Assembly: GCA_039938515.1 (NCBI GenBank)
Contig: JBDUUL010000020.1
Coordinates: 35,062 to 99,061 of the forward strand
DNA from: Nitrososphaera sp.
GTDB lineage: Archaea > Thermoproteota > Nitrososphaeria > Nitrososphaerales > Nitrososphaeraceae
DNA length: 64,000 bases
Direction: 5' to 3'
In this document: one piece after another, positions 32,081 to 40,261 of the stretch
Position numbering within the stretch: position 1 is the first letter of the stretch
How the letters are laid out: each line of letters begins with the position of its first letter
Position numbers and translations under genes: made by a program
The notes under the pieces: generated by a model
What the model was told of the DNA's origin: nothing
Database searches by the model: none
What the model saw: the letters and a program-made list of their open reading frames with translations, nothing else

Positions 32081-32605
32081 TTGTTAGGCAGCATTGTCTT
32101 GGAGTTCGAAGATCTGCTGTTGTATATCAAGCAGGCGCTCGGGCTTGAAAGGAAAGAGACAGTAGTCCTTGAGCTAAAGCTGGGTTCCGCGGCTCCAAAG
32201 CAAATGACGGAAAACAGGGCAGGCCCACTGGCAACACGGGGGCAGGTATCAAATCCGCTCCCAAATTCGTTGCTCGAGCAGTGCAGGAGGCTTCCCACTT
32301 TTCAATCAGCATTTGAACTGAACATTCTCGAGCTTGCGGCAGACGGGAACATCAGGTTTACAAAAGGCTTTTTTATCGACGCCCTCTTGGAGGCAAAATC
32401 AGCAGGTACGAAAGAGGAGGTCATAGAGCGCGTGCTCACCAGGTACGGCGGAGAACGACTGGGACCGATTGTCAAGTACGCCGTCCTGTCCGGCGCGATG
32501 GACAGTTCGCGATATGACCGCGACTTTCTCGAAGGGGCCGCAAGGGAATGGCGCAGGAACCAACCAAGAGTGCGTGCCGCGCAATCAAGGAGCAGCACTC
32601 ACTAG
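32081..32605 (+). CDS. hypothetical protein, 174 aa
   Basis: From TTG 32081 (MLGSIVLEFEDLLLYIKQAL). A TATA-like GGTTTTATAC at 32049-32058 lies about 27 bases upstream. Helical, soluble; first about 70 residues include a low-complexity linker (SAAPKQMTENRAGPLATRG), then a globular helical domain with GTKEEVIERVLTRYGGERLG. I recognise no family. Followed by a decayed transposase. Confidence 0.65.
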   Translation: MLGSIVLEFEDLLLYIKQALGLERKETVVLELKLGSAAPKQMTENRAGPLATRGQVSNPLPNSLLEQCRRLPTFQSAFELNILELAADGNIRFTKGFFIDALLEAKSAGTKEEVIERVLTRYGGERLGPIVKYAVLSGAMDSSRYDRDFLEGAAREWRRNQPRVRAAQSRSSTH

Positions 32606-32656
32606 TCAGATGCACTAGAAGTCGTCTGATAATTACAATGTTATCGCTAACGCTGT

Positions 32657-32987
32657 ATGGATTTGACAGACCAGCAGTGGATGAATGGTAATCCAGGCAC
32701 TGTTGCCATCTCCCTACAAACGGCCTGCTTGCAAAGGCAGGCGGTGCCGTGGCTCCGGACAGGCATTGGAAGGCGTACTTTGGTATTGCGTACCGGTGCT
32801 CCATGGCGTGACTTTCAAAAAGATAGGTACAGTCCGTTTCAGACGTGTCATCGCAGGTTCCCAGCAATGGGTTTATTCAAGAGTATTTGAATAGGTACTT
32901 CAGGCGTTGGCCATGGAATTGTTAAAGCATGGCATACTGGACCTGTCAGAATGCTACATTATTGATGGCACGATTGTACAGTCCTAG
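32657..32987 (+). pseudogene. decayed IS5-type transposase (copy 1)
   Basis: Reading this frame gives DLTDQQW at the start, LVLRTGAPWRDFQKDRY plus FQTCHRRF in the middle and VLQALAMELLKHG ... LDLSECYIIDG further on, separated by in-frame stops. These match the DUF4096/IS5 transposase pattern seen more clearly in copy 2 at 34457. The central block is internally garbled, so this is a dead copy, truncated just before the first catalytic Asp region completes. Terminal repeats not identified. Confidence 0.7.
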
Positions 32988-33084
32988 CTTTAGGCGTTAC
33001 CTTTGGTCGCGAAGCCGTAAGGATACATTTCTTTTAATTTGACTAAATTCAAATTTGAATTAATCTCTAAAGAAAGATCGGCTA

Positions 33085-33112
33085 CGAAAATAAAAAAAGA
33101 AAAGAGAAAGAA
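33085..33112 (-). terminator. T-rich terminator after the repeat protein gene
   Basis: On the minus strand the bases after the stop at 33117 read TCTTTCTCTTTTCTTTTTTT, a long pyrimidine/T tract of the archaeal intrinsic-terminator type, with no hairpin needed. The 129 bases between the transposase remnant and this site are otherwise featureless. Confidence 0.5.
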
Positions 33113-33116
33113 GACC

Positions 33117-34292
33117 CTACGGACACGGGGTCGTTATCGGATTGCCTGTCAGCGTTCCGCCGTTGTTGTACGCAGATCCGCAGTGTACTTCGAGTGTTCC
33201 ACCATTGTTGATTGTAGCTCCTGCATTGTTGTCTATTGTTCCGCCCGAGAGGTCATAGAGTATGGCACCCGAGTTATTGTTAATGGTAGAGCCGTACAAG
33301 TTGGCTATAATCCCGAGGGAGTTGACATCGATTGTGTGGTTGTTGTTGATAACGCCACCGTGCTGGTTTATGAAGACGCCGCCAATAGTAAACGGCACGT
33401 CGGCGCCATTATTGTTGTTGAAATTACCCCTGTTCAGAATTGTGCCCTGCTGGTAGAATATGTAGCCATTGGTGATGTTTGCGCCAGCGTTGTTGTATAT
33501 TATGCCGTCATTGGTGTTGACGAAGTGGAAGTAATTGAAGACAAGCCCGCCGGAGAGGTTGTTAATCGTACCCGTGTTGTAAAACGTCGCAGAGTCGCCC
33601 GGATAGCCTACTGTGTCTGTAAATGTGCCGGCGTTGTTCATTACGGCGCCATAAAAGTTGTAAATGACTGTACCAAGGCTGATCTTGACCATACCGTGTG
33701 CATGGTTGCTTATAGTTCCATAGTTGTACAAGTTACTATAGTATGCATCTGATTTTATCATACGATAGTTGCTGATAGCCCCACCAGCAGTATTGTTCAG
33801 AATACCAAAAGTTATGCTGCCACGGTTGAGGATAATGCCGTTGTTCATTATTGTTCCCAAGCTGCTAGGCTGAGCGCCGGACCCGGCGAAGTTATTACCA
33901 ATAACGCCCGTGGCTGTTAATGACAACGTTACGCCTGAATCAACTGTTAGCAAATCGCCCAGACTTTGAGTTAGGGTTTTTGAGAAGGTACATGTTGTCC
34001 CGAAAAACGTTCCCCCGATTGCCGCGCAGCCACCTTTAGAGTCGCCTGGTGCAATTTCATACGATGAAGACGCGTATGCCGGAGTTGGCAAACCTAAATT
34101 GCTGGGCAAGAAGGTCTGCTTCTGTGTCGCCATGGATCCAATTGGAAGAAGCAGTGTCACGGCAATTGCTGCGACCGCGTACAACCGGACTCCGTGAAAT
34201 CTTTGAGGTTGGTTCGACGAATCCGCAAGTGCTCTATTTTTTTTGCCGCTGTTTGTGGGAGCGGCCCGCTTATCGAACGCTCTTCCTAACAT
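33117..34292 (-). CDS. secreted Asn/Gly-rich repeat protein (beta-solenoid-like)
   Basis: 391 aa. Basic N-terminus, then a hydrophobic signal/anchor (LYAVAAIAVTLLLPIGSMA, about residues 34-52). From about residue 125 on, the protein is a chain of about 17-22-residue imperfect repeats built on 'G-[TA]-I-x-N-x-x-G' (for example GTINNLSGGLVFNYF, GTILNRGNFNNN, GTIDNNAGATINNGG), typical of right-handed beta-helices in surface adhesins. Two Cys occur near residues 88-96 (GCAAIGGTFFGTTC) and two near the C-terminus. Likely cell-surface or extracellular. Flanked on both sides by IS5-type remnants, suggesting acquisition or rearrangement. Confidence 0.75.
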   Translation of the reverse strand: MLGRAFDKRAAPTNSGKKNRALADSSNQPQRFHGVRLYAVAAIAVTLLLPIGSMATQKQTFLPSNLGLPTPAYASSSYEIAPGDSKGGCAAIGGTFFGTTCTFSKTLTQSLGDLLTVDSGVTLSLTATGVIGNNFAGSGAQPSSLGTIMNNGIILNRGSITFGILNNTAGGAISNYRMIKSDAYYSNLYNYGTISNHAHGMVKISLGTVIYNFYGAVMNNAGTFTDTVGYPGDSATFYNTGTINNLSGGLVFNYFHFVNTNDGIIYNNAGANITNGYIFYQQGTILNRGNFNNNNGADVPFTIGGVFINQHGGVINNNHTIDVNSLGIIANLYGSTINNNSGAILYDLSGGTIDNNAGATINNGGTLEVHCGSAYNNGGTLTGNPITTPCP

Positions 34293-34456
34293 CAGCTACT
34301 GTGATTTTAACTATTATAAAACGTACTAGTGGAGTTGCCTAGCGAATTCTATTAGAACTCATCCCATAAACGGCAAATCAGCGCTTTTTGACCTTCCTGT
34401 CCTGACTATTCGTTGAGACAAGCTTTTTGCCGCCGTAATAATCCACAGCCACGGAC

Positions 34457-35090
34457 TTGACCGACGAGCAGTGGTCGATCCTCAAGCCGTTAATCCCCGA
34501 GCCAAAGAGGCGCGTCGATGGCGAGGGCAGGCCATGGCGCGACTCCAGAGAAGTAATGAATGGCATTTTATGGATACTTCGTACAGGAACGTGCTGGTAC
34601 GATTTGCCAGACCGTTATCCGCCATACCAGACATGCCATCGCAGGTTCCAGCAGCGAGTTAGAGCTGGCGTATTTGAGATGGTACTTCAGGCATTGGCTG
34701 CCGACCTGAGAGAGCGCGGCGGTGTCGATTTATCAGAATGCTACATTGATGGCATGTTTATCGTGGCTAAAAAAGGGGAAGGTGTGTTGGAGCGACCAAG
34801 CGCGGCAAAGTTACGAAGCTCATGGCAGTGGCAGACAATTTTGGCGTTCCTATCGCCGTATGCGTTGCGTCTGCTTCGCAGCATGAAGTCACCATTGTTG
34901 AAGAGACTGTCACCCAGTGTTTTGTCTCTGATGAATATCCTGCGCGTCTGATTGGCGATATAGAGGTGTTTGTGAGATGGGTTCTAGTCAAACTCGTAAA
35001 ATAATGTGGGCGCAGACTGTCCGGCGCGAGTGCGATACCGCACAAAACTTGGCCGCTAAAATTTTGAAACCTGCAAATCCGCCGTTAGTA
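34457..35090 (+). pseudogene. decayed IS5-type transposase (copy 2)
   Basis: The first frame (TTG 34457 to 34951) gives LTDEQWSILKPLIPEPKRR, WILRTGTCWYDLPDRYPPY, QTCHRRFQQ and LSECYIDGMFIVAKKG, the DUF4096 head plus first DDE aspartate (C-Y-I-D-G) of IS5-group transposases. A frameshift near 34800 moves the reading to 34822-35004 (MAVADNFGVPIAVCVASASQ, then ARLIGD), and a second shift to a third frame follows. The C-terminal Asp/Glu region (usually RRWIVERTF) is not present. Dead element; DNA orientation same as copy 1. Confidence 0.85.
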
Positions 35091-35096
35091 AAAATC

Positions 35097-35112
35097 CAAA
35101 AAAGAAAAGAGA
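35097..35112 (-). terminator. T-rich terminator after Cys/His-rich gene
   Basis: Minus strand CCTCTCTTTTCTTTTTTGG begins five bases after the stop at 35117. It resembles the tract at 33085-33112. Confidence 0.45.
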
Positions 35113-35116
35113 GGAG

Positions 35117-35467
35117 CTAGCGATCCCGCGATTCGCTCATTAGCTGCGCCAGCTTTTGACGCATTTCCTGTTCTGCTGCCGAGCCCTGTGCCATTCCCAT
35201 CCACTGCTTTGTCATAGCGTCGAAAACGGCCTGAGCTGCCTTGTCGGTCGTGTCGCCCCAGGCTTCCGCCATCTTTTTCTTGATTGCGTCCTTGTGGTAT
35301 TCCATCAGGGCTTCAAAGAAGGCCTTTTGCCACATCTTTACAGACATTTCCATCGGGTTTGGCATGCCCCGGCCGTGCATGTTCTGACACATATGGCAGT
35401 GTTCGGTGCCCATTCCGTGGCATGAGCACTTGCAGCCGTATCCTTCCATCTTGTTGTGTTCTTCCAA
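35117..35467 (-). CDS. Cys/His/Met-rich protein, 116 aa
   Basis: The first about 40 residues are dense in metal-ligand side chains: GCKCSCHGMGTEHCHMCQNM (5 Cys, 3 His, 2 Met), followed by HGRGMPNPMEM, then a helical charged C-terminal domain (WQKAFFEALMEYHKDAIKKK..). Suggests binding of Cu, Zn or a similar soft metal; family not recognised. Divergent from a HxlR-type regulator 88 bases away, with an inverted repeat in the shared gap, so it may be that regulator's target. Confidence 0.7.
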   Translation of the reverse strand: MEEHNKMEGYGCKCSCHGMGTEHCHMCQNMHGRGMPNPMEMSVKMWQKAFFEALMEYHKDAIKKKMAEAWGDTTDKAAQAVFDAMTKQWMGMAQGSAAEQEMRQKLAQLMSESRDR

Positions 35468-35481
35468 TCATTGTCACCTAG

Positions 35482-35559
35482 TGCAAGTTGGTGAAAAAAG
35501 GTAACTATTATACCCGGCAGTAAGCAAAATGCTATCGACTGAAGAAGAGGTAACTTGCA
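35482..35559. promoter_or_regulatory. inverted repeat in the divergent HxlR / Cys-His gene region
   Basis: TGCAAGTT (35482-35489) and its exact reverse complement AACTTGCA (35552-35559) bracket a TATA-like ACTATTATACC at about 35504-35514. The right arm overlaps the TTG start at 35555. Could be half-sites for the dimeric HxlR regulator or autoregulation; chance cannot be excluded for 8 bp. Confidence 0.3.
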
Positions 35560-35950
35560 AGACAGCGAATCACCATGGGCGGATGCAAACTTGTTGCGCT
35601 GTCCCATAAACAACACGTTTAGGATAATTGGCAAGAAATTCACGGTGCTTATCCTGCGCAACATGATGCACCTCGGCCATACCAGGTTCAGCCAGCTGCT
35701 CGATTCGATAGAGGAAATAAACTCAAAGACGCTGTCGGCGCGCCTGAAGGAAATGGAGTCGGAAGGGCTTGTCGAGCGAAAGGTCTACAGCGAGAGCCCC
35801 GTGCGCATTGAATACACGCTGACTCAGAAGGGAAGGGCGCTTCGGCCCGTCCTCGAACAGATGGCGCTTTTCTCGATGCAGTATTATGCAGGCGAAATAT
35901 TTGCAGATGGCAAGCAGCGAAAACTCAGAGAGGTCTTTGGGCGGAATTAG
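35555..35950 (+). CDS. HxlR family winged-helix transcriptional regulator
   Basis: 131 aa from TTG 35555. HxlR hallmarks: Cys near the N-terminus before the wing-helix (LLRCPINNTFRIIGKKFTVL), the FSQLLDSIEEINSKTLSARL recognition segment (residues about 45-65) and ESEGLVERKVYSESPVRIEY followed by TLTQKGRAL. Members are redox- or metabolite-responsive repressors/activators. The Cys at about residue 16 is in the position of the redox Cys of HypR/YodB. Neighbour Cys/His-rich gene is a candidate target; an F420-type oxidoreductase follows 51 bases downstream. Confidence 0.92.
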   Translation: MQDSESPWADANLLRCPINNTFRIIGKKFTVLILRNMMHLGHTRFSQLLDSIEEINSKTLSARLKEMESEGLVERKVYSESPVRIEYTLTQKGRALRPVLEQMALFSMQYYAGEIFADGKQRKLREVFGRN

Positions 35951-36001
35951 CGCCGGGGTTTGATAGAGCATTAATATCATGCGAGCGGCCAGAGCAGTTT
36001 C

Positions 36002-36922
36002 GTGAAAGTCGGAATTTTTCTCCCGCAGATAGGGCAGGCGGCAACGAAGAGCAATGTACTGAAAGTAGCCAAGGAAAGCGAAAACAGAAACCTTGACTCG
36101 CTCTGGGTCCTTGAAAGGATGCTTGCGCCGGTAAACCCAAGGACGCCGTACGTAGCGTCACCTGATGGCAAGCTACCCGCGGACTACCAGACGGTCTTTG
36201 ATCCCCTCGACCTGCTGCACTTTGTCGCGGGCCAGACTTCGCATGTTATGCTAGGAACGTCAGTAATTGACATGCCGTTTCACAATCCTGTCATGCTGGG
36301 AAGGAGGTTTGCCACGCTCGACGTTCTGTCGGACGGCAGGGCGATAGCCGGCCTCGGCCTTGGCTGGTCCAAGGACGAGTACGAGGCCGCAAACGTTCCT
36401 TTCGAAAAGAAGGGCGCGCGCGGAGACGAATTTGTCCAGGCGCTGAAAAAAGTCTGGACGGACGATGTTGTCGAGTTCTCCGGTCAGTACTACAAAATTG
36501 CGGCCTCGAAGATCGGCCCAAAACCTGTCCAAAAGCCCCATCTGCCCATGCTGCTTGGAGGCTTTACCCCAAAGACGTTTGAGCGAATAGCCAAGTACGC
36601 GGACGGCTGGATTGGAGTTGCGGCCATGCCCCTGCCCCAGCTTGAGCAGATAATTTCCGGTCTCAGAGCAGCCGCTGCGGCTGCGGGCAAGAAGACAAGG
36701 GTATTTTTGCTTGCCTACCCTTACGTCGGCGAGGCAAAGGTGCCGGAGGAGACGCGCGCCCCTCTCACTGGCACTGTTCAGCAGGTGGGAACGGATATTG
36801 AAAAGATAAGGGAGATGGGAGTGGAGCACCTCGTCCTCGCAGTCAATGCCTTCACACCTTTCATGCGCGATGCTTCAGCGTATGTCGACCTGACTGCACA
36901 GCTGGCACACCACGCCAGATAA
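36002..36922 (+). CDS. LLM-class F420-dependent oxidoreductase
   Basis: 306 aa luciferase-like TIM barrel, GTG start. Motifs: VGIFLPQIGQAATKS, SLWVLERML, LGTSVIDMPFHNPVMLGRR (F420/flavin-site loop), GLGLGWSKDEYEAA, PHLPMLLGGF and YADGWIGVA. In thaumarchaea such enzymes probably use F420, which the organism would have to make; genes for that are not in the window. Likely follows the HxlR gene in one transcript. Substrate unknown. Confidence 0.93.
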   Translation: MKVGIFLPQIGQAATKSNVLKVAKESENRNLDSLWVLERMLAPVNPRTPYVASPDGKLPADYQTVFDPLDLLHFVAGQTSHVMLGTSVIDMPFHNPVMLGRRFATLDVLSDGRAIAGLGLGWSKDEYEAANVPFEKKGARGDEFVQALKKVWTDDVVEFSGQYYKIAASKIGPKPVQKPHLPMLLGGFTPKTFERIAKYADGWIGVAAMPLPQLEQIISGLRAAAAAAGKKTRVFLLAYPYVGEAKVPEETRAPLTGTVQQVGTDIEKIREMGVEHLVLAVNAFTPFMRDASAYVDLTAQLAHHAR

Positions 36923-36943
36923 TACATGCTTTGATTCTGGCCA

Positions 36944-37186
36944 TCAGGGCCACCGCCCCATCTGTGGTTTCTGATCTGCTGGGTGGTTCCCGGGACACCA
37001 GTACAGGGTGCTTATTGATTTGCACTCTTCGCACTTGTTGGCAGTTGTCCTGTTGTGATCCGGCTTTGTGCCTGGACAAGGCTCAAGCCGCAGCGCCGGG
37101 TATCCGTCCGGCGCCGCGTCGGCATAGTTTGTCCAGCCGCAGTAGATGCACACAAATGCGTTAGCGCTGGGCTTGGCGCTGCTCAT
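36944..37186 (-). CDS. zinc-binding protein, 80 aa
   Basis: From ATG 37186 (MSSAKPSANAF; the frame opens at 37201). Three Cys pairs or knuckles: FVCIYCGWTNY, NKCEECKSIS and YWCPGN, with intervening DGYPALRLEPCPG. Probably binds one or two zinc ions. No named family recognised; small Cys-rich proteins like this are common in thaumarchaeal genomes. Its 3' end converges with the oxidoreductase, 21 bases after that stop. Confidence 0.65.
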   Translation of the reverse strand: MSSAKPSANAFVCIYCGWTNYADAAPDGYPALRLEPCPGTKPDHNRTTANKCEECKSISTLYWCPGNHPADQKPQMGRWP

Positions 37187-37273
37187 AATATAATGATGCA
37201 CCAGGCAGGCGGATAAAAAAGTTCTATCCAGAATGGAGCATTATGGGCGCTCCAGTAGGAGACATTTATCCCC

Positions 37274-37564
37274 CTATTTCCGCAATCTGTCCCGCGTAAG
37301 TTCTTCAAATAGGCTGCCGACGTAATAGTGATTCTTTAGGAGCCTGTGCAGGTTCTGCCCCAGCTCGGTCTTGCGATAGGTCTGGCGGCCGTTTGCATCC
37401 AGCAATTCAACGAGCCCCCATTCGCCACACAATTTATTCTCCCATCGCCGGAGGTTTTCTTCATTGCCAGCTATGTTGTAGAAAGCCATCCTTGAGCACT
37501 GGCCGCCGCCCTCGTCAATTGCATCCAGGTACCGCAGAATCCTTGTAAAGTTGGCCGCGGGCAA
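37274..37564 (-). CDS. winged-helix regulator-like protein, 96 aa
   Basis: From TTG 37564. Fold pattern: helix (NFTRILRYLDAIDEG), HTH-like SRMAFYNIAGNEENLRRWE then NKLCGEWGLVELLDANGRQ and a wing (TYRKTELGQNLHRLLKNH). Resembles archaeal single-wHTH proteins ('archaeal transcription factor' type). Starts 5 bases after the stop of the upstream membrane protein, forming an operon. Target genes unknown. Confidence 0.7.
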   Translation of the reverse strand: MPAANFTRILRYLDAIDEGGGQCSRMAFYNIAGNEENLRRWENKLCGEWGLVELLDANGRQTYRKTELGQNLHRLLKNHYYVGSLFEELTRDRLRK

Positions 37565-37569
37565 GTGCC

Positions 37570-37911
37570 TTACTCCAGTCTATCTGCCTTTTCAAATAGG
37601 GGTGCGTACTTTTTCCGCAGCTTGAAGAACTTTGAAAAGCCCTTTGCAGCGATCGCAAAAAGCATCGCTGCGGTTATCCCCTCCGCGAGGATTATCAGGC
37701 CGCCCTCGCTTGAAATCGCTGGCGCAGAGTAAATCCTGTACGATGCAAGAGCATGAAGTAACAAAAAGCCTCCTGCTGCAATGTTAGCGCCTGCTGCCTC
37801 GCTCCACATCCTCACGCCACCCTTCAGGTCCTGCACGATGGTCTTGGCATCGCCTTTCAGAGCATCGTAAATGTCTGAGAGATTGCTGACATCGTCATCG
37901 CGTTCTGCCAT
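37570..37911 (-). CDS. membrane protein, two TM helices
   Basis: 113 aa from ATG 37911 (TTG 37917 also possible). Acidic N-terminus with a short helix (LSDIYDALKGDAKTIVQDL), TM spans at about residues 43-62 (NIAAGGFLLLHALASYRIY) and 69-88 (GGLIILAEGITAAMLFAIAA), then a basic tail. Cotranscribed with the wHTH gene downstream. No known family; could be a membrane anchor or sensor for that regulator. Confidence 0.65.
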   Translation of the reverse strand: MAERDDDVSNLSDIYDALKGDAKTIVQDLKGGVRMWSEAAGANIAAGGFLLLHALASYRIYSAPAISSEGGLIILAEGITAAMLFAIAAKGFSKFFKLRKKYAPLFEKADRLE

Positions 37912-38215
37912 GGCCAAGGTTCTCTGCTGCGGGATATAGCATTTAGTCTAGATGCTGTCTAGGGCGGGACGTCTACAGGGCTGCATGGTTTGGAGATCCA
38001 TTCAGTCCCGGTCTGACAGTATAATCAACCGCCGCCCCACAGAGGGCAACAATTCCCCGGGTTCCCAAAATCGACTAGCTCGCGCCAAAGCGTCGTGGCT
38101 TGCGGCTCCAGAAACAAGAGGATGTAATTTAGACTGATTGAACGCGGCTAAGAGATCCCCGAATTTCTTCCGCGGAATAAAGATGGATAAATACAACGTA
38201 GACTAATCCGAAGCC
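37912..38215. other. about 300-base stretch without a gene
   Basis: Between divergent genes. Contains TATA-like GATAAATACAAC at about 38192-38203 for the plus-strand gene. I see no ORF with support on either strand. Confidence 0.5.
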
Positions 38216-38668
38216 GTGACAAGGGTAGAGCACTACAAGGGCCTGCATACCGACCTTGACAGCCTTTATCAGCACATCAAAGAAGAACTGCAAAAGGAAA
38301 AGAAGCTAAAGATGGCGGCGGAATTTAAAGGAGAGATGAACGGGCAGCCCTTGAGGAGCATCACGGCAGTAAATGGCTCTCCCACGGTCCTCGCGGGTGC
38401 GCTTCGCGAGATTACGATCTCTATTCTCGGAAATACCGATGATTACGCAGTAGAGGTTGGATCCGGCTCTTGGTTTGAAAGCCTCTTGATTCCCGGCGCG
38501 ACGGGATTTGTGGTTGGCGGACCGCTGGGTGCTGCGGGCGGGGTTGCGGTAGGAGCCGTCATGGCGTATGAATACGAGCGACATATCTGGAAGAGAATCA
38601 AGGATGTAATACAGGTCCAGAGTGGAAAGCCGCTCAATACGGGGTCGGTTGACCACTACGGAAAGTGA
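38216..38668 (+). CDS. hypothetical protein, 150 aa, with hydrophobic Gly-rich segment
   Basis: GTG start about 25 bases after a TATA-like element. Soluble helical N-half (HYKGLHTDLDSLYQHIKEEL), then residues about 96-122 form a Gly-rich hydrophobic span (LLIPGATGFVVGGPLGAAGG, glycine-zipper style) that may insert in membranes, followed by a charged tail. No family recognised. Confidence 0.6.
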   Translation: MTRVEHYKGLHTDLDSLYQHIKEELQKEKKLKMAAEFKGEMNGQPLRSITAVNGSPTVLAGALREITISILGNTDDYAVEVGSGSWFESLLIPGATGFVVGGPLGAAGGVAVGAVMAYEYERHIWKRIKDVIQVQSGKPLNTGSVDHYGK

Positions 38669-39015
38669 TCTTCTGGTCTATTGGCGATCATTCGGAATTA
38701 CATACGATTCGTCGGCCACTTGTTCGCTGACGAACCCGGCGGTGTAATTACGCGTATGATTTTGATATCAAAAATTATACTCAGGGAAAGGGGCGTTTGA
38801 TGAGAAGGCAACCATGCAAGACTAGCATGATTGTTATTCCCCTTTCCCGCGATTTTGTCTCAAGCGGATTAGATAAGGCTGCCTTAACCTTGTTACCTCG
38901 TCGATCGTAGGCGATGAGTATCGTTGCCTTGCTCGCTCTGTCTTTAAGGAAATGAACGACAAAGCCTACGATTCCGGTCTTACTTCGTCGATAACTTGAA
39001 GTACTTACCTTAAAA
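38669..39015. other. 347-base stretch without a confident gene
   Basis: The minus frame 38781-39143 (120 aa, tail RERGITIMLVLHGCLLIKR) looks partly protein-like but has no start codon clear of the opposite gene and overlaps that gene's 5' end; I leave it uncalled. ATCGTAGGC (38904-38912) and GCCTACGAT (38964-38972) form a 9-bp inverted repeat, which may be an operator or decayed repeat. Confidence 0.4.
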
Positions 39016-39759
39016 TTGAATCTTATATCGAATAAGATTTGGGCAATAGGTCTAGCAGCTGCAGTAGCCATAGGTGTTTTGCTTCTAGTTACCAGTGAAT
39101 CCCAAACATCATCACCTGTCGAAACAGATGGGAATCTGACCAATCAATCAAATCTGCCAATAGTCGTACAATCGAAGAATCAAACGGGCACCACTCCATT
39201 GGCCGCAAACGAGACTCAAGCTATACCTCATATCGGTCAATTCATTACCGCAAATTACGCATACACGATGATCCCTGATAAGTTTTTCAACCCTGGACAA
39301 AAGCAGTACAAGGACAGCTATCTGCGAATTTATCCTCCGCAATTTGAATACTTGAAGTTCACTGGCAACGTCACTGCACCTCGTCATCCTAAACCATTTG
39401 AGAGCGAATTCGGCCTGAATGCTACAAGTGGAATCTGGATTCAAAACAAGACCTATCCCGCGTTCGGCGTATACAGCGCAGACCTGAACAGCACCACAAT
39501 TCAGAAGTTTCAATATACCGCGACTTTCGATGAATATCGGGGACATCTTTTCGTGAACTCTACTGAAAGCAGGTACGTTTGGGCCGTGATACCAACACCC
39601 GCCGGACCGGGAGAAAACACTTTCTATGTTGATGCGCGAACTGGGCAGGTGATCGGATTCTTTGCCTTTTGTCGCGCACCCCTTTGCCCCATATGCGTTG
39701 TACAGGGAATTTATCTACGTATGGATGTACTTGGATTCAATACCACGAATACAAACTAG
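39016..39759 (+). CDS. membrane-anchored or secreted protein, 247 aa
   Basis: From TTG 39016; no other start in the first 60 codons. N-terminal signal/anchor (IWAIGLAAAVAIGVLLLVT) followed by a Ser/Thr/Asn-rich linker (SPVETDGNLTNQSNLP) with N-glycosylation sequons (NLTN, NQT, NSTT, NVT). The extracytoplasmic part is beta-rich (YAYTMIPDKFF, SRYVWAVIPTPAGPG, TFYVDARTGQVIGFFAF) and ends with a Cys pair (CRAPLCPIC). Function unknown; no other gene in the window is similar in obvious sequence. Confidence 0.65.
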   Translation: MNLISNKIWAIGLAAAVAIGVLLLVTSESQTSSPVETDGNLTNQSNLPIVVQSKNQTGTTPLAANETQAIPHIGQFITANYAYTMIPDKFFNPGQKQYKDSYLRIYPPQFEYLKFTGNVTAPRHPKPFESEFGLNATSGIWIQNKTYPAFGVYSADLNSTTIQKFQYTATFDEYRGHLFVNSTESRYVWAVIPTPAGPGENTFYVDARTGQVIGFFAFCRAPLCPICVVQGIYLRMDVLGFNTTNTN

Positions 39760-39843
39760 TGTTAAGCACGCAAGTTTTGAACCAATACACCTCGTCTAGC
39801 GCTATTGTAAGACAGCAACCGCATTGCAGCAAGAGCAACCGAA

Positions 39844-40126
39844 ATGCAGCCGAACTACAGTGCAAGTTCTGTTGCAAACAAGGGAGCTGCAATAGCGCGT
39901 TGCATGTCGGGAGTTGGCGTTGCACCGCGAGAGGGAGCAGGCATCAATCTGAATCTTGGAGAGAACAAGACCGAGAACTTGATGCGCCAAGCGGCAATTC
40001 ATGCGAGAGGTACGGCACAAGCCAGTAGTTAAAGGTCCAGGAATCAAGGTCAGCGAAGTGCAAGTCTTGCACGAAGGTGACTGCATAAAGGTTAAAGCGC
40101 GGTCATGGCTTGAACGCAAAGATTGA
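39844..40126 (+). pseudogene. possible decayed coding remnant
   Basis: Two overlapping frames read like protein: 39844-40032 (ANKGAAIARCMSGVGVAPRE, GAGINLNLGENKTEN) and, in another frame, 40001-40126 from ATG (MREVRHKPVVKGPGIKVSEV, then VLHEGDCIKVKARSWLERKD). They overlap and neither has a promoter that I can see. Either a frameshifted gene or chance. The 502-base gap 39760-40261 holds nothing better. Confidence 0.25.
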
Positions 40127-40261
40127 ATTGAGATTAACGACATCGCAAGAGTACAAGTGTTCAGCTGGCTATCTAATGGAAAGAATAGTTGCTGGATCAA
40201 ACCAACAATCTAGACAGGCAACTAAGTCGCATTTGCTTAAATAATAACTTCAATCCCAAAG

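Noticed and set aside
33039..33752. 237-aa plus-strand ORF opposite the repeat protein
   Set aside because: Val/Tyr-rich artefact of the Asn-rich repeats on the other strand.
38781..39143. 120-aa minus-strand ORF
   Set aside because: No start codon outside the opposite gene's 5' end; may be chance or a remnant.
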